Assembly (NCBI GenBank): GCA_022819585.1
Contig: JAJEGY010000039.1
Coordinates: forward strand, 41,344 to 105,343
Direction of reading: 5' to 3'
DNA from: Dehalococcoidia bacterium
Lineage (GTDB): Bacteria > Chloroflexota > Dehalococcoidia > Lucifugimonadales > Lucifugimonadaceae
DNA: 64,000 nt
A program made the position numbers and the translations under genes. The notes beneath the pieces are model-generated. The model was given only the letters and a program-made list of their open reading frames with translations, was not told where the DNA came from and searched no databases. This document shows, piece after piece, positions 44,057 to 53,450 of the stretch (position 1 is the first letter of the stretch; each line of letters opens with the position of its first letter).

Positions 44057-44908
44057 TCAAGCGGATGCTTTGTCTCGGATCGCCTTGAGTGCGTCGACGT
44101 TGGGCTTATCAGGGCCATCTTTCTCATATCCCGGCACTTCCAGGTAGAAGGGAACTTCTGCAAATGCTGGATGCGACAGGATGTTTAGGAATCCCTCTTT
44201 GCCGATCAGACCTTCGCCGATGTTGTCGTGACGGTCAACGGATGAGCCACGGTCGCGCATAGAGTCGTTGGCATGAACGCTTCGGAGAAGATCCAAACCG
44301 ATCTCGCGATCGAACTCTTCCATCGTTTCGTCTAGGCCGTCTTTTGTGACGACGTCGTATCCCGATGCCCAGACGTGTTGGGTGTCGAAGCATGTGGCGA
44401 CGCGGGGGTGGTCGATCGCTTTGATCAACCGTCCGAGTTCCTCAAACTTTGAGCCGATATGATCACCGGAACCAGCCGAAGTCTCCAGCATGAGCAACGC
44501 GTCACCCGGGGCGTTGTCCAGCACTTGGTTTACGCCCTCTACGAACTGATCGAAGATTGCGTCTAGTCCGGCACCGCGATGACTTGCGGGATGGAAGACC
44601 AAACCCAGGGCGCCCAGACGTTCGGTCTGGACCAACTCTTCGGTGAGGGACTTGCGGCTTTTCTCGACGAGTTCGGGATTGGGTGAACCTAGGGCGGTGA
44701 GGTATTTGGCGTGGACGATTGTTGGGCCCAATCCAGATTCGGCCATCTTCTCGTGGTAGCTCTGAAGCGGCTTGTCTTTTATTGGTGTAACTCGCCACAT
44801 GCGGGGAGAAGCGGCGAATATCTGCATGCACTCGGCACCGATGTCTATGGCTCGGCCCACTGCTTTGTCTACACCGCCTGAAGTCTTTACGTGAGCACCG
44901 ATTTGCAT
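44057..44908 (-). CDS. nfo: endonuclease IV (AP endonuclease)
   Basis: Zinc-dependent enzyme that incises 5' to abasic sites. The start MQIGAHVKTSGGVDKAV is the family start. Metal-binding and catalytic segments are intact: QIFAASPRMW, HAKYLTALG, VFHPASHRGAG, LLMLETSAGSGDHIG, CFDTQHVWASGYD, SVHANDSM and DRHDNIGEG. About 283 residues, normal length. It lies just 3' of the minus-strand secF gene. Confidence 0.95.
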   Translation of the reverse strand: MQIGAHVKTSGGVDKAVGRAIDIGAECMQIFAASPRMWRVTPIKDKPLQSYHEKMAESGLGPTIVHAKYLTALGSPNPELVEKSRKSLTEELVQTERLGALGLVFHPASHRGAGLDAIFDQFVEGVNQVLDNAPGDALLMLETSAGSGDHIGSKFEELGRLIKAIDHPRVATCFDTQHVWASGYDVVTKDGLDETMEEFDREIGLDLLRSVHANDSMRDRGSSVDRHDNIGEGLIGKEGFLNILSHPAFAEVPFYLEVPGYEKDGPDKPNVDALKAIRDKASA

Positions 44909-45010
44909 TGGAATTCCGTCCGATTGTCTTAGCTGCGCGTACCTTTGATTCAGGCACCTATTCAATGCAAGTGTAAACCGCTTTCCTGCCAACCAAATCA
45001 GTTGACTGAA

Positions 45011-45934
45011 TCAGCTAGTGCGGCGTCGGAGTCTCGGAATGAAGCGGGTGAATCGCCTGAGCGCGCCTTCGTCCCACGAGACGAGGACTTGGGCGGCGAT
45101 GAAGATGGAGGAGTAGGTTCCGATGATGACGCCTAGGAGCAAGACAATGAGGAAGTCGCGGAGGCTTTGTCCGCCAAAGAGCAGCATCGCCATGATCACT
45201 GTTGCTGTGGTGATGCTGGTGCCGAGGGAACGGATGATCGACTCACGGATAGAAGCGTTGATGGTGAGACGGAAGTCGCGGGACGGTACTAGTATGACGT
45301 TCTCACGGACGCGGTCGAAGATGACGATGGTGTCGTTTACGGAGTAACCGATGACAGTGAGGATGCCGACGATGAAGATTGCATTGACTTGGACGTTGAT
45401 GAGCACGCCAAGGATGGCGAATATGCCAAGGACGATCAGGACGTCGTGGATGAGAGCGATGACTGCTGAAACGGCGTAGCGGTAGGAACCGGGAACGGTA
45501 CGGAAGGCATACATGATGTAGAGCATCACGAAGATTGCAGCCACGACGACGGCGGTGATGGCGTTGCGAACTGTACCCTCGGCGACTGATGATCCTACGG
45601 TGACGGTTTCAAGGGTTATGGGTTCCTGACCCGTGAGCGTGGTCAACTCGGCGTCGATTACGTTTTTGCCCTCGTTGCCGAGGTCGTTGGTCCGCACATA
45701 GTATTGGCCGTTGCCCAGGTTCTGGACGATGGCTTCGGGATGCCCAGCCGCGACGAGCGCGTCATTGACGGACGCGGAGCCGGGGTCGGCACTACCGAAG
45801 TCGTAGGTAGTGCTAGTTCCCGATACGAAGTCGATACCGAGGTTAAGACCGGGCACGAATAGCAGCACCACCGATACCACGGCGATGACCGCCGAGATCG
45901 GGAGGAATATCTTTCGGAGTGCTACGAAGTCCAT
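45011..45934 (-). CDS. secF: protein-export membrane protein SecF
   Basis: Part of the SecDF complex that uses proton flow to help pull proteins through SecYEG. 307 residues with six membrane segments, the N-terminal GLNLGIDFVSGT (family GIDFxGG), a periplasmic domain, and a C-terminal block with GYSVNDTIVIFDRVREN, which carries the D-R proton-path motif, then SIIRSLGTSITT. It starts 31 bp after the secD stop in one operon. Confidence 0.95.
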   Translation of the reverse strand: MDFVALRKIFLPISAVIAVVSVVLLFVPGLNLGIDFVSGTSTTYDFGSADPGSASVNDALVAAGHPEAIVQNLGNGQYYVRTNDLGNEGKNVIDAELTTLTGQEPITLETVTVGSSVAEGTVRNAITAVVVAAIFVMLYIMYAFRTVPGSYRYAVSAVIALIHDVLIVLGIFAILGVLINVQVNAIFIVGILTVIGYSVNDTIVIFDRVRENVILVPSRDFRLTINASIRESIIRSLGTSITTATVIMAMLLFGGQSLRDFLIVLLLGVIIGTYSSIFIAAQVLVSWDEGALRRFTRFIPRLRRRTS

Positions 45935-45965
45935 GGTTGGGTAAGGGTGCGGGTGTTTTGGCGGA

Positions 45966-48017
45966 TTATGAGTCTGCCCCCGGATCTGCTACGGGCACGA
46001 ATACGTTACGGGCATTGCCGATGCCGGTTCGTGCGATCAATCTCAACATCAATCTGCTGGCAAAGAATGCCGTGAACATGCTGAGCAGCACGCCGATGCC
46101 AAGTGTCAATGCGAAGCCTTGCATGATGCTGGTGCTGAAGCGGTCGCCGAACCAGAAGAGCACGATGGCAGTGATGATGGTAGAGAAGTTTCCATCTCGG
46201 ATCGAGGGCCATGCGCGGTCGAAACCGGTGTTGAGGGCAGAGAGGAGGTCCCGACCTGCTCGCAGTTCCTCCTTCGCACGTTCTGCGATGAGGACGTTTG
46301 CGTCTACTGCGAAACCGAGAGACAGGATCACAGCAGCCGCGCCGGAGAGAGTCATGGTCACGGGCACGAGCTTGAATATGGCGAGCAGCATGATCGTGTA
46401 CGAGGCGAGGGAGATGCTGGCGACTATGCCGGGGATCTTGTAGTAGGAGATCATGAATATGACGAGCAAGATGAGGCCGATACCGCCAGCTACCAGGCTG
46501 CGCTGGAGGGAGTCGGCACCCAAAATGGCGTCGACGCTGCGCTCTTCGGAGAGTTCAAGATTTGCTGGTAGCGCACCTGATCGGAGTTGGATGGCGAGCG
46601 TTCGGACGCGTTCGGTGGTGAAGTCGCCACCGGAGATGATGGCTCGGCCATCGGCGATACCTTGTGCGCCGGGTGTGTTGACGGTCGGGGCGACCAGTTC
46701 TACGTTGTCGAGATAGATCGCGAGGATGTCTCGGTTTCGGGCGACGCGGCCCGTGACTTCGAAGAAGGCATCACGGCCCGATTCGTTGAACACGATAGTC
46801 ACGACTGGCTCTGGCGGTGTGCCTTCGATCGATGGGAATGCGTCATCGAGGTCATCAGCGGATATGTTCGTGGCCTGTTCGGTGAAGTAGAGGGGCGATG
46901 AACAGCGGAGGAGGAGCCATTCGGTCTCGGAGAGTCCGTCGGGCGGCCACTCTCCAGCGGGAACGTCTGATGGCGGGACGATGGGACCGCACTTGCGTTC
47001 ACGGAACTCCAGCTGGGCGGTGGAGCCGATGAGGGCTTTGGCTTCTTGGACGCCGCCAGAGACGGTCCACTGCGCGATTCTGCCGGGGGTTCTCAGAGAA
47101 GCGAAGTTTCCAACATCGGCTAGTTCACGCGTCAATCTCTCCGCGTCTGATGGAAGGATGTTGCCGGCGTTGTCGAAGGTGCGGTCTTTGAGTTGACCGG
47201 TGAAATCGGCTTCGAAGTAGATGGCATCGACTTGCTGGAAGCCGCCTGCGGCGTCGGTTGTGAATAAGAGTGTGTCGGTGCCATCGCTGACGGTGACGTC
47301 GGTGAAGCCCGCGGCTTCAAAAGCGGCTTGGACCTCTTCGGTTGTAGGCGCTATCCGCTCGGGATCAGGCAATGGGGTCTGCTCGTCTGCAGGACTTTCG
47401 TCAGCGGCAGGGTCGCTGGGAGTGGGAGTGGCTTCGGGGACGACTATTTCGTATTCAAAGGTGGCGCGGATTGTGGTGGGGTATTTCTCTTGGAACTGGG
47501 TTCGCCACATTTCGGCGTCGCGGCCGTCGAAGTTGTTGAAGGTGACGATCATGGAGCCGTCTTCGTTTTCGAAGACTTCGACATTTTGCTTGCCGAGGTC
47601 GGTTGCGAAGAAGTTCTCGATGTCTTGGATTGTCGCCTCGCTCTCTTCGAGGGTGAGGTTCAGGGATGATTCGCTCTGGCCTGGAAGTTGGATGAGGATG
47701 CGGTCAGGCGGGTTGCCGATGACTTGGACGGTTGGTTCGCTAACGCCAAATGCGTTTACTCGGCGCTCAATGATGGTGCGGATAGCTTCGACATCTTCGG
47801 CGGTTGGGGCTTCGCCTTCGGGTGGGATGATGTCGTATACGAGGTGAGTACCGCCTTGGAGGTCCAGGCCGAGGCTGAGGCCGAGGAAGGCGTCGTCGTT
47901 GCCGCGATCAAACTCGAAGTTGTAGATGTTGAAGTTAATGCGCGGGATTGCGATGACTACGACGGCGATAACAACTAGCGCCGCAATGAAGATCAGACCT
48001 CTTAAATCACGGAACAC
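45966..48017 (-). CDS. secD: protein-export membrane protein SecD
   Basis: Partner of SecF. One N-terminal helix (RGLIFIAALVVIAVVVIAIP) and five C-terminal helices flank a large outside domain of about 430 residues that begins GLDLQGGTHLVYDI and includes a negatively charged Pro-rich insertion near residues 195-225 (PTPSDPAADESPADEQTP). The proton-path region is GFAVDANVLIAERAKEEL. At 683 residues it is longer than many SecD proteins because of that insertion. Confidence 0.95.
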   Translation of the reverse strand: MFRDLRGLIFIAALVVIAVVVIAIPRINFNIYNFEFDRGNDDAFLGLSLGLDLQGGTHLVYDIIPPEGEAPTAEDVEAIRTIIERRVNAFGVSEPTVQVIGNPPDRILIQLPGQSESSLNLTLEESEATIQDIENFFATDLGKQNVEVFENEDGSMIVTFNNFDGRDAEMWRTQFQEKYPTTIRATFEYEIVVPEATPTPSDPAADESPADEQTPLPDPERIAPTTEEVQAAFEAAGFTDVTVSDGTDTLLFTTDAAGGFQQVDAIYFEADFTGQLKDRTFDNAGNILPSDAERLTRELADVGNFASLRTPGRIAQWTVSGGVQEAKALIGSTAQLEFRERKCGPIVPPSDVPAGEWPPDGLSETEWLLLRCSSPLYFTEQATNISADDLDDAFPSIEGTPPEPVVTIVFNESGRDAFFEVTGRVARNRDILAIYLDNVELVAPTVNTPGAQGIADGRAIISGGDFTTERVRTLAIQLRSGALPANLELSEERSVDAILGADSLQRSLVAGGIGLILLVIFMISYYKIPGIVASISLASYTIMLLAIFKLVPVTMTLSGAAAVILSLGFAVDANVLIAERAKEELRAGRDLLSALNTGFDRAWPSIRDGNFSTIITAIVLFWFGDRFSTSIMQGFALTLGIGVLLSMFTAFFASRLMLRLIARTGIGNARNVFVPVADPGADS

Positions 48018-48161
48018 GTGTAATCAACCGAAATAGCGCACGTCCCGTCGCACCCGCGCATAGCCCTGCGCCACGCGGTCGTCTTGCGGTTCGCTGTCCA
48101 CTCTGAATCTGGTCTGTCCGTTAGCCACTGACACTCGTCAGGGCCTTACTCACAAAAAGGA

Positions 48162-48186
48162 CTTCGATACAACGTGTGAATCGAAG
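48162..48186. repeat. inverted repeat in the secDF leader
   Basis: CTTCGAT (48162-48168) and ATCGAAG (48180-48186) flank an 11-nt loop, upstream of secD in a 228-bp gap. A minus-strand TATACT at 48200-48205 could be the -10, placing the hairpin in the leader RNA. No regulator is recognised. Confidence 0.4.
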
Positions 48187-48245
48187 CCTCAAACATCAAA
48201 GTATAGCACCGCGCCAGTTACGTCCCTACCCTTGATATCCGCTCT

Positions 48246-48920
48246 TCATTTTGCAGTCGTTTCGCCTCTGGGATCTTGTTCTTTGGGCTCTTGGAGGTCG
48301 TAGGCGAGTTCTGACATTGAGTGTTGGGGGGTTACTTCGCTGAGTTTGGCTTTGGCGACTAGGAGTTCGGGGTTATCGTCGTCGCCTTCATGGTGGTGGG
48401 CTTGGATGTTGTAGTTGACGTCGTGGAGGTGGGTTTCGCCCTGTTCGGGTTCTTCGCCGACTTCTCGGAGTCGTTCGTGTTCAAGGAGGTGGTCCATGAA
48501 CATGATTCCGTTCAGGTGGTCAACTTCGTGTTCGAGGGCTTGGGCGAGGATCTCTTCAGCGGTGATTCGCCATTTCGAGCCGTTTTGGTCGAGGGCTCTG
48601 GCGGTCACGCTCACAGAGCGGTTGACGAGGCCGACGTATCCGGGGAGGGAGAGACATCCTTCTTCGACTTCTCGATTGCCTTCGGTCCTGATGATCTGGG
48701 GGTTTACGAGCCAGTACGGGTCTTCTTCGGGCAGGTGGATGGCGATGACGCGCTTCAGGATGCCGACTTGGTTTGCGGCGAGTCCGACACCGTCGGCATC
48801 GATGAGGGTTTCAACCATGTCGGTTGCGAGTTTCCGGATGTCGTCGTCGATGCGCCGAACGACGCGGCACTTGCGGAGGAGGATGGGGTCGGGGAATTTG
48901 CGGATCTCGCGAATGGCCAT
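48246..48920 (-). CDS. def: peptide deformylase
   Basis: Removes the N-formyl group from new proteins. The start MAIREIRKFPDPILL is the family start; an upstream extension lacks support. The three metal motifs are present: GVGLAANQVG (residues 44-53), EGCLSLPG and QALEHEVDHLNG. At 224 residues the protein has an extra acidic, His-containing tail of about 55 residues (with HHHEGDDDNPE) beyond the usual end. It is separated from priA by a 200-bp gap. Confidence 0.93.
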   Translation of the reverse strand: MAIREIRKFPDPILLRKCRVVRRIDDDIRKLATDMVETLIDADGVGLAANQVGILKRVIAIHLPEEDPYWLVNPQIIRTEGNREVEEGCLSLPGYVGLVNRSVSVTARALDQNGSKWRITAEEILAQALEHEVDHLNGIMFMDHLLEHERLREVGEEPEQGETHLHDVNYNIQAHHHEGDDDNPELLVAKAKLSEVTPQHSMSELAYDLQEPKEQDPRGETTAK

Positions 48921-49119
48921 GGTTATGGGTGATTTTATCTGGGGTGTTTTTTTGGTTCCGTGATAGAGGCGTTTAACTGGGCGTTTCCGGCATTTTCTTG
49001 TTTTTGCGATTTCTCGGTTTCTGATTTTGTCGGGGGTTCGGGCAGGTTTGAAACCTAGCCCTACAATCCCGCCTCTTTGCACTTTGCGGCGAAATCGGAG
49101 AGATCGGTTTAGTTCATCT

Positions 49120-51768
49120 CTATGGGTCGATGTCGGTTGTCCAGCCGGGGGCTAGGGGGACTTGGTCTAGGATTTTTGCGGGGTTCTGGCCTTTTAGGAG
49201 GATTTGCCAGCGGTAGCGTCCGGCTCGGCGTGCCGGGTAGGCGGGGGATGGACCTGTGATTTCGACGGCTTCGCCGATTTCTTTGTTGTATTGATCGAGT
49301 CGAGTTTTGACGCTTTGGGCCTCTAGTTGGGCTTCATTGGAGTCGTATGAGCTGTAGGCTAGGCGGGCGTATGAGGCGAAGGGTGGAAGGTCGTATTGCT
49401 GCCGGGTTTGGATTTCGAGTTGGTAGAAGGTTTGGTAGTCTTGTGCAGCGGCCGCGGCGATTGCGAAGTGTTGGGGTTGGAAAGTCTGGATGATGGCTTT
49501 TCCTGGGGTGTCGGCACGTCCTGCCCTGCCGGTGACTTGGGAGAGGATCTGGAATGTTCGCTCTGATGATCGGAAGCTGGGGACGGCGAGTCCGATGTCT
49601 GCGGCTACTACGCCGACGAGTGAGACGTCGGGGATGTCGAGTCCTTTGGCGACCATCTGGGTACCGATGAGGATGTGATTGCCTTGGCTTTGGAACTCAT
49701 CGAGGAGTTTGGTGTGCTCGCTGGCGTTTCGGGCGGTGTCGGAGTCCCATCGGAGGATCGGGGTATTGGGGAAGAAGCCGCGGACGGTTTCCTCGACGCC
49801 CTCGGTTCCGGCGGCGCGGCGTGCGATGCCGGTGCCGTCGCAAGCACGGCATTGACGGGCGGCACCGACGGAGTAGCTGCAGTAGTGACATTGGAGGCGT
49901 GATCCTCCGCCACGTCTGGGACGCCGGTGCAGGGAGAGGGGGGTATGGCAGTTCGGGCAGTGTCGGATAGTTCCGCAGGATAGGCACTGAACGAATGATG
50001 CGCTGCCACGACGGTTGATAAAGAGGATGGATTTTCCTCCTCGGTCGACGTTTTCTCGGAGGGCATCAAGCAATGGCCGGCTTAGCATCTCTCGGTGTCC
50101 GTCTTGGATTTCGAGGCGCATGTCTACGATTTGGGATTGGGTGTTGTGGCGTGGGGCTGGGTTGTTAGTTGGATGCCGTACCCCGCCCATTTGTCCGCCC
50201 CGGTCACCCTCACCCTGGCCCTCTCCCGCTGTTGTCGGGTGTTTGGGGGAGAGGGGAGGTGCCCCACTTCCGCCCCCGCATGCCCCTGCGATCTCGCTTC
50301 GCTCGCTCGCGTCCCCTTTCGTTCCGAAAGGGGACGGTTGCCCCATTCCGCCCCGCGTTCGTAGGGCTTCGTTTATGCGTCTGGGTAGTTCTAAGAAGGT
50401 GATTGGGTTGGGTGCTTTGGGATCTATTGATCTGCGGTATGTACCGATGTCGGGGGTTGCGCTGCCTAGGACTAGGGTTGCGTTGGTCTGTTGGCAGAGG
50501 TGTTCGGCGACGTCTCGGGCGTGGTAGCGGGGTGCGCGGTCGGACTGTTTGAAGGTCCACTCGTGTTCCTCGTCGATTACGACTAGGCCGAGGTTTTCGA
50601 TCGGTGCGAAGATGCTGGAGCGTGAGCCGATGACAACGTTGTAGCGCCCCGAATTGATCTGGTGCCACTGGTCGAACCGCTGTCCTAGGGTGAGGCCGGA
50701 GTGTTGCAGTGCGATCTGTCCGGGGAATCGGCTTGCGAATCGCTGGAGCGTTTGAGGCGTCATGGCGATTTCGGGGACCATGATGATTGCGCGGCGCCCT
50801 GATTGGATGCATTTGTCTACGGCTCGGAGATAGACCTCGGTTTTGCCGCTGCCGGTTACGCCGAAGAGGAGGAATTCAGCTGGTTGGTGAGATGCGATGC
50901 TGTTTGAGACAGCGTTGACAGCGGAGGTTTGCTCTGGGGTTAGGTCTACTTCGATCGGCTCTTGGACAGCGTAGTCTTCTAGAGGATCACGTTCTATTCG
51001 GACTTGCTCGATTTGGGCGTTGCCATCGTCGATGACGGCTTTGATGATGCTGGAGGTGAACTGTTTTGAGAGGTCGGCGCGGGGGATGGGTTCCGGTGTG
51101 GCGGCGAGCTGACGGATGAGGTCGGCACGTCTGTTTGCACGTCTTTTCTTGTATGCGTCGATCGCCTCGTCTACGTCGATTTCGTCGGCGAGTTTGATGT
51201 GGGACTTGAAGACCGCGGTTACTCGTGGTCGTTCCCAGATCGATTCCTCGATGGCGATGCCTGCACGGATCAGAGCATCTAGATGTCGTTCATTTTTGCG
51301 GCCGATTTTGCGAACTAGCCGATCGCGGCGGACGCGTCCTTTGGCTGGGAGTTCGTTTAGGACTTCGTGTTGATCCGGGGAGATTGAGAAGCCAGTTAGG
51401 ACGGTGTCTGCGCGGTCGGCGATGTCGCTACGTTGGATCCAGAGGTGAAGCTGCTGGTTAGCACCCGGAGGGAGCATGGCGACGCATGCTCTGAAGATGC
51501 TGGTTCGGTAGTGATCGGCTATCCATACGGCGGTTTTGAGGAGGTTTGGGTTGATGAATGGGCCGTCTGGGATTACGCTGTCGATTTCGCGTGTATTTTC
51601 GGTTTCGGTGGTTTCGGAGACAGAGACGGCGATGCCCTGGATGGGTCGGTATCCGAATGGGACCCATAGGAGGTCGCCGGTGTTGACGGTTACGCCTTCG
51701 GGAATGGCGTAGGTGTAGGTACGGAGTCGGTCTTGGTCTGAGAAGTCGACTGCGACGTTGACGAACAT
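49120..51768 (-). CDS. priA: primosomal replication helicase PriA, with in-frame repeat insertion
   Basis: Restarts collapsed replication forks. The start MFVNVAVDFSDQDRLRTYTYAIPEG fits the family. GVTGSGKTEVYLR is Walker A, DEEH is the helicase box, and the zinc region has CLSCGTIRHCPNCHTPL and CHYC/CRAC pairs. Helicase motifs follow (IGTQMVAKGLDIPDVSL; QVTGRAGR). Between RINEALR and QIVDMRL an extra segment of about 70 residues is encoded by palindromic repeats in frame (50150-50362), so the protein is about 882 residues rather than about 810. Confidence 0.92.
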   Translation of the reverse strand: MFVNVAVDFSDQDRLRTYTYAIPEGVTVNTGDLLWVPFGYRPIQGIAVSVSETTETENTREIDSVIPDGPFINPNLLKTAVWIADHYRTSIFRACVAMLPPGANQQLHLWIQRSDIADRADTVLTGFSISPDQHEVLNELPAKGRVRRDRLVRKIGRKNERHLDALIRAGIAIEESIWERPRVTAVFKSHIKLADEIDVDEAIDAYKKRRANRRADLIRQLAATPEPIPRADLSKQFTSSIIKAVIDDGNAQIEQVRIERDPLEDYAVQEPIEVDLTPEQTSAVNAVSNSIASHQPAEFLLFGVTGSGKTEVYLRAVDKCIQSGRRAIIMVPEIAMTPQTLQRFASRFPGQIALQHSGLTLGQRFDQWHQINSGRYNVVIGSRSSIFAPIENLGLVVIDEEHEWTFKQSDRAPRYHARDVAEHLCQQTNATLVLGSATPDIGTYRRSIDPKAPNPITFLELPRRINEALRTRGGMGQPSPFGTKGDASERSEIAGACGGGSGAPPLSPKHPTTAGEGQGEGDRGGQMGGVRHPTNNPAPRHNTQSQIVDMRLEIQDGHREMLSRPLLDALRENVDRGGKSILFINRRGSASFVQCLSCGTIRHCPNCHTPLSLHRRPRRGGGSRLQCHYCSYSVGAARQCRACDGTGIARRAAGTEGVEETVRGFFPNTPILRWDSDTARNASEHTKLLDEFQSQGNHILIGTQMVAKGLDIPDVSLVGVVAADIGLAVPSFRSSERTFQILSQVTGRAGRADTPGKAIIQTFQPQHFAIAAAAAQDYQTFYQLEIQTRQQYDLPPFASYARLAYSSYDSNEAQLEAQSVKTRLDQYNKEIGEAVEITGPSPAYPARRAGRYRWQILLKGQNPAKILDQVPLAPGWTTDIDP
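50150..50362. repeat. palindromic repeats inserted inside priA
   Basis: On the priA coding strand the inserted DNA contains CCCCTTTCGGAACGAAAGGGG, GCGAGCGAGCGAAGCGAG and a second unit with GGGAGAGGGCCAGGGTGAGGG. The first resembles the dispersed repeats at 7133-7200, 21302-21375 and 51882-51945. The frame is kept; the product segment is Gly/Ser/Pro-rich and lies between helicase motif regions. Confidence 0.78.
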
Positions 51769-51881
51769 GACTAGTGCGTGCGTGTTGGCGCGGATATTGA
51801 TAGCGCTACACGTTGCGGGATTTCCCCGCATGGAACTAAGGTTAGCTTTCGCGAGGGAGGAGTATCGGTAGCCTTCGCCCC

Positions 51882-51945
51882 AACGGGCATCCCCCGCTCT
51901 CGCTACGCTTGCGCGCCCCCTTCACTTCGCGAAAGGGGCAGGCAG
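51882..51945. repeat. GC-rich palindromic repeat between rplS and priA
   Basis: GGGCATCCCCCGC, then GCCCCCTTCACTTCGCGAAAGGGGC, the same family as at 7.1 and 21.3 kb. It fills the short gap between the rplS stop and the priA start. Confidence 0.75.
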
Positions 51946-51953
51946 GTTGAGAT

Positions 51954-52307
51954 TCAACGTCGCTCTTTGATGCGGGCGTGTCGTCCGGTTAGTCCTCGGA
52001 GGTAGTAGAGGCGCGAGCGTCGGACTTTTCCGCGTCGGGTGACTTTGACGGATTCGAGGGTTGGGCTGTGGAATGGGACGATGCGTTCCACACCGATGCC
52101 GTATGAGACGCGCCGGACTTTGAAGGTGGATCCGGGGTTGGGGATTTTGTCGTCGCGGTATCGTCCTACGATGACGTTTCCTTGGAATGCCTGAACGCGT
52201 TCGCGGTCGCCTTCCCGGATGACCATGTTTACGGTGACGGTGTCGCCGGGTTGGAACTCATCGATCTGCGCCGTTGGGCGTGTTTTGAGGATCTCGGTTG
52301 GGTTCAT
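51954..52307 (-). CDS. rplS: 50S ribosomal protein L19
   Basis: A 117-residue large-subunit protein at the subunit interface. It has GDTVTVNMVIREGDRERVQAFQGNVI, STFKVRRVSYGIGVERIVPFHSP and KVRRSRLYYLRGL, all diagnostic. The ATG at 52307 gives the usual length. The rimM-trmD neighbours often found with it are absent. Confidence 0.96.
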   Translation of the reverse strand: MNPTEILKTRPTAQIDEFQPGDTVTVNMVIREGDRERVQAFQGNVIVGRYRDDKIPNPGSTFKVRRVSYGIGVERIVPFHSPTLESVKVTRRGKVRRSRLYYLRGLTGRHARIKERR

Positions 52308-52419
52308 GGCGTTACGATTCCTGCGGCGACGGTGATTGGGACTATGTATGTGGGGCGCAGTTTCCGGCACCGAACGAGTCGGGAAACGCGGGTTTGAGCG
52401 CCAAACATTTAAGTATATT

Positions 52420-53232
52420 TCAGGCGTCGGTCAGCTTCGCCAGCTCTTCGCCGCGTTGATATGCGGCTAGAACGGCGTCGATGGTGGCTTTGCGGAAGTT
52501 TGCGTTTTCGAGTGCGCTGAGTGCGGCGGCGGTTGTTCCGCCGGGGGAGGTGACCATGTTTCGAAGTTCGGCGGGGTGTTTGCCGGTCTCTTTGGCGAGG
52601 GCGGCGCTTCCAAGGACCATTTGGATGGCTAGGGCTCGAGCATCGGCGTTTGTCATTCCGAGTTGGACGGCACCGTCGATGAGGGCTTCGATGAATACGA
52701 AGACGTATGCGGGTCCACTGGCGCTGAGTGCGGTTGCGATATCGACGAGTTTTTCGTCTTCGAAGTAGACCTGCTCGCCGAATGATGCGAGCATCTTGGC
52801 GGAGAAGTCTCGCATCTCGTCGGAGACGGTGGAAGTTGTGGTCCACGCGGTGGCACCGAGGCCGACTTGCGAGGGGGTGTTTGCCATGATGCGGATCAGG
52901 CGGTCGCAACCGATCTGTTCGATGATGGTCTTGGATTGGACGCCGGCCATTATGGACATGAAGGTAAGGCGTTCAAGGGCGGGAACGAAAGTGCTGATTT
53001 CCCTCGCAACATCGCCGAGTTGTTGTGGTTTTACCGATAGAACGGCGAGATCGGTGTTCCGGATGGCGATGATGTTGTTTTTGGCGATTTCAACGTCGTA
53101 GGTTTCGGCGAGGTACGAGGCGCGTTGGAGTATCGGTTCGCTGACCGTGATGTTTGCGTCGAGTCCGGCTTTTTTCATACCGGAGATGATGGCCTCGGCC
53201 ATGACTCCGCCGCCGATGAATGAGACGTTCAA
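52420..53232 (-). CDS. proC: pyrroline-5-carboxylate reductase
   Basis: Final step of proline synthesis, NAD(P)H-dependent. The TTG start at 53232, after CTGCGAGGCAGCACC, gives 270 residues, matching the family. NVSFIGGGVMAEAIISG is the nucleotide-binding start, then SVKPQQL, MANTPSQVGLGATAW and the C-terminal dimer segment SGPAYVFVFIEALIDGAVQLG with PGGTTAAAL. A long upstream in-frame extension exists but lacks conserved sequence. Confidence 0.93.
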   Translation of the reverse strand: MNVSFIGGGVMAEAIISGMKKAGLDANITVSEPILQRASYLAETYDVEIAKNNIIAIRNTDLAVLSVKPQQLGDVAREISTFVPALERLTFMSIMAGVQSKTIIEQIGCDRLIRIMANTPSQVGLGATAWTTTSTVSDEMRDFSAKMLASFGEQVYFEDEKLVDIATALSASGPAYVFVFIEALIDGAVQLGMTNADARALAIQMVLGSAALAKETGKHPAELRNMVTSPGGTTAAALSALENANFRKATIDAVLAAYQRGEELAKLTDA

Positions 53233-53450
53233 GGTGCTGCCTCGCAGGGGTTTGTTGCCGTGTTGTCGATTATAAGGTTCGGGAATCTTGGCTAATCGTG
53301 TTTGCGGCTCGTTGGTTGTATGATTGCGAATCCCATAACGGTTGGCCTTTGTGGACGTCATGGGACGCCGCGAACAGCCTGACGATCCGCCTGATCACGG
53401 ATGTCGGGTCTTTTTGCGCGTTCGGGCTTCTTTAGCCTAGGAATTGCGGG

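Noticed and set aside
53233..53361. N-terminal extension of ProC
   Set aside because: It is unlike any ProC N-terminus. The TTG at 53232 gives the standard length and the immediate nucleotide-binding motif.
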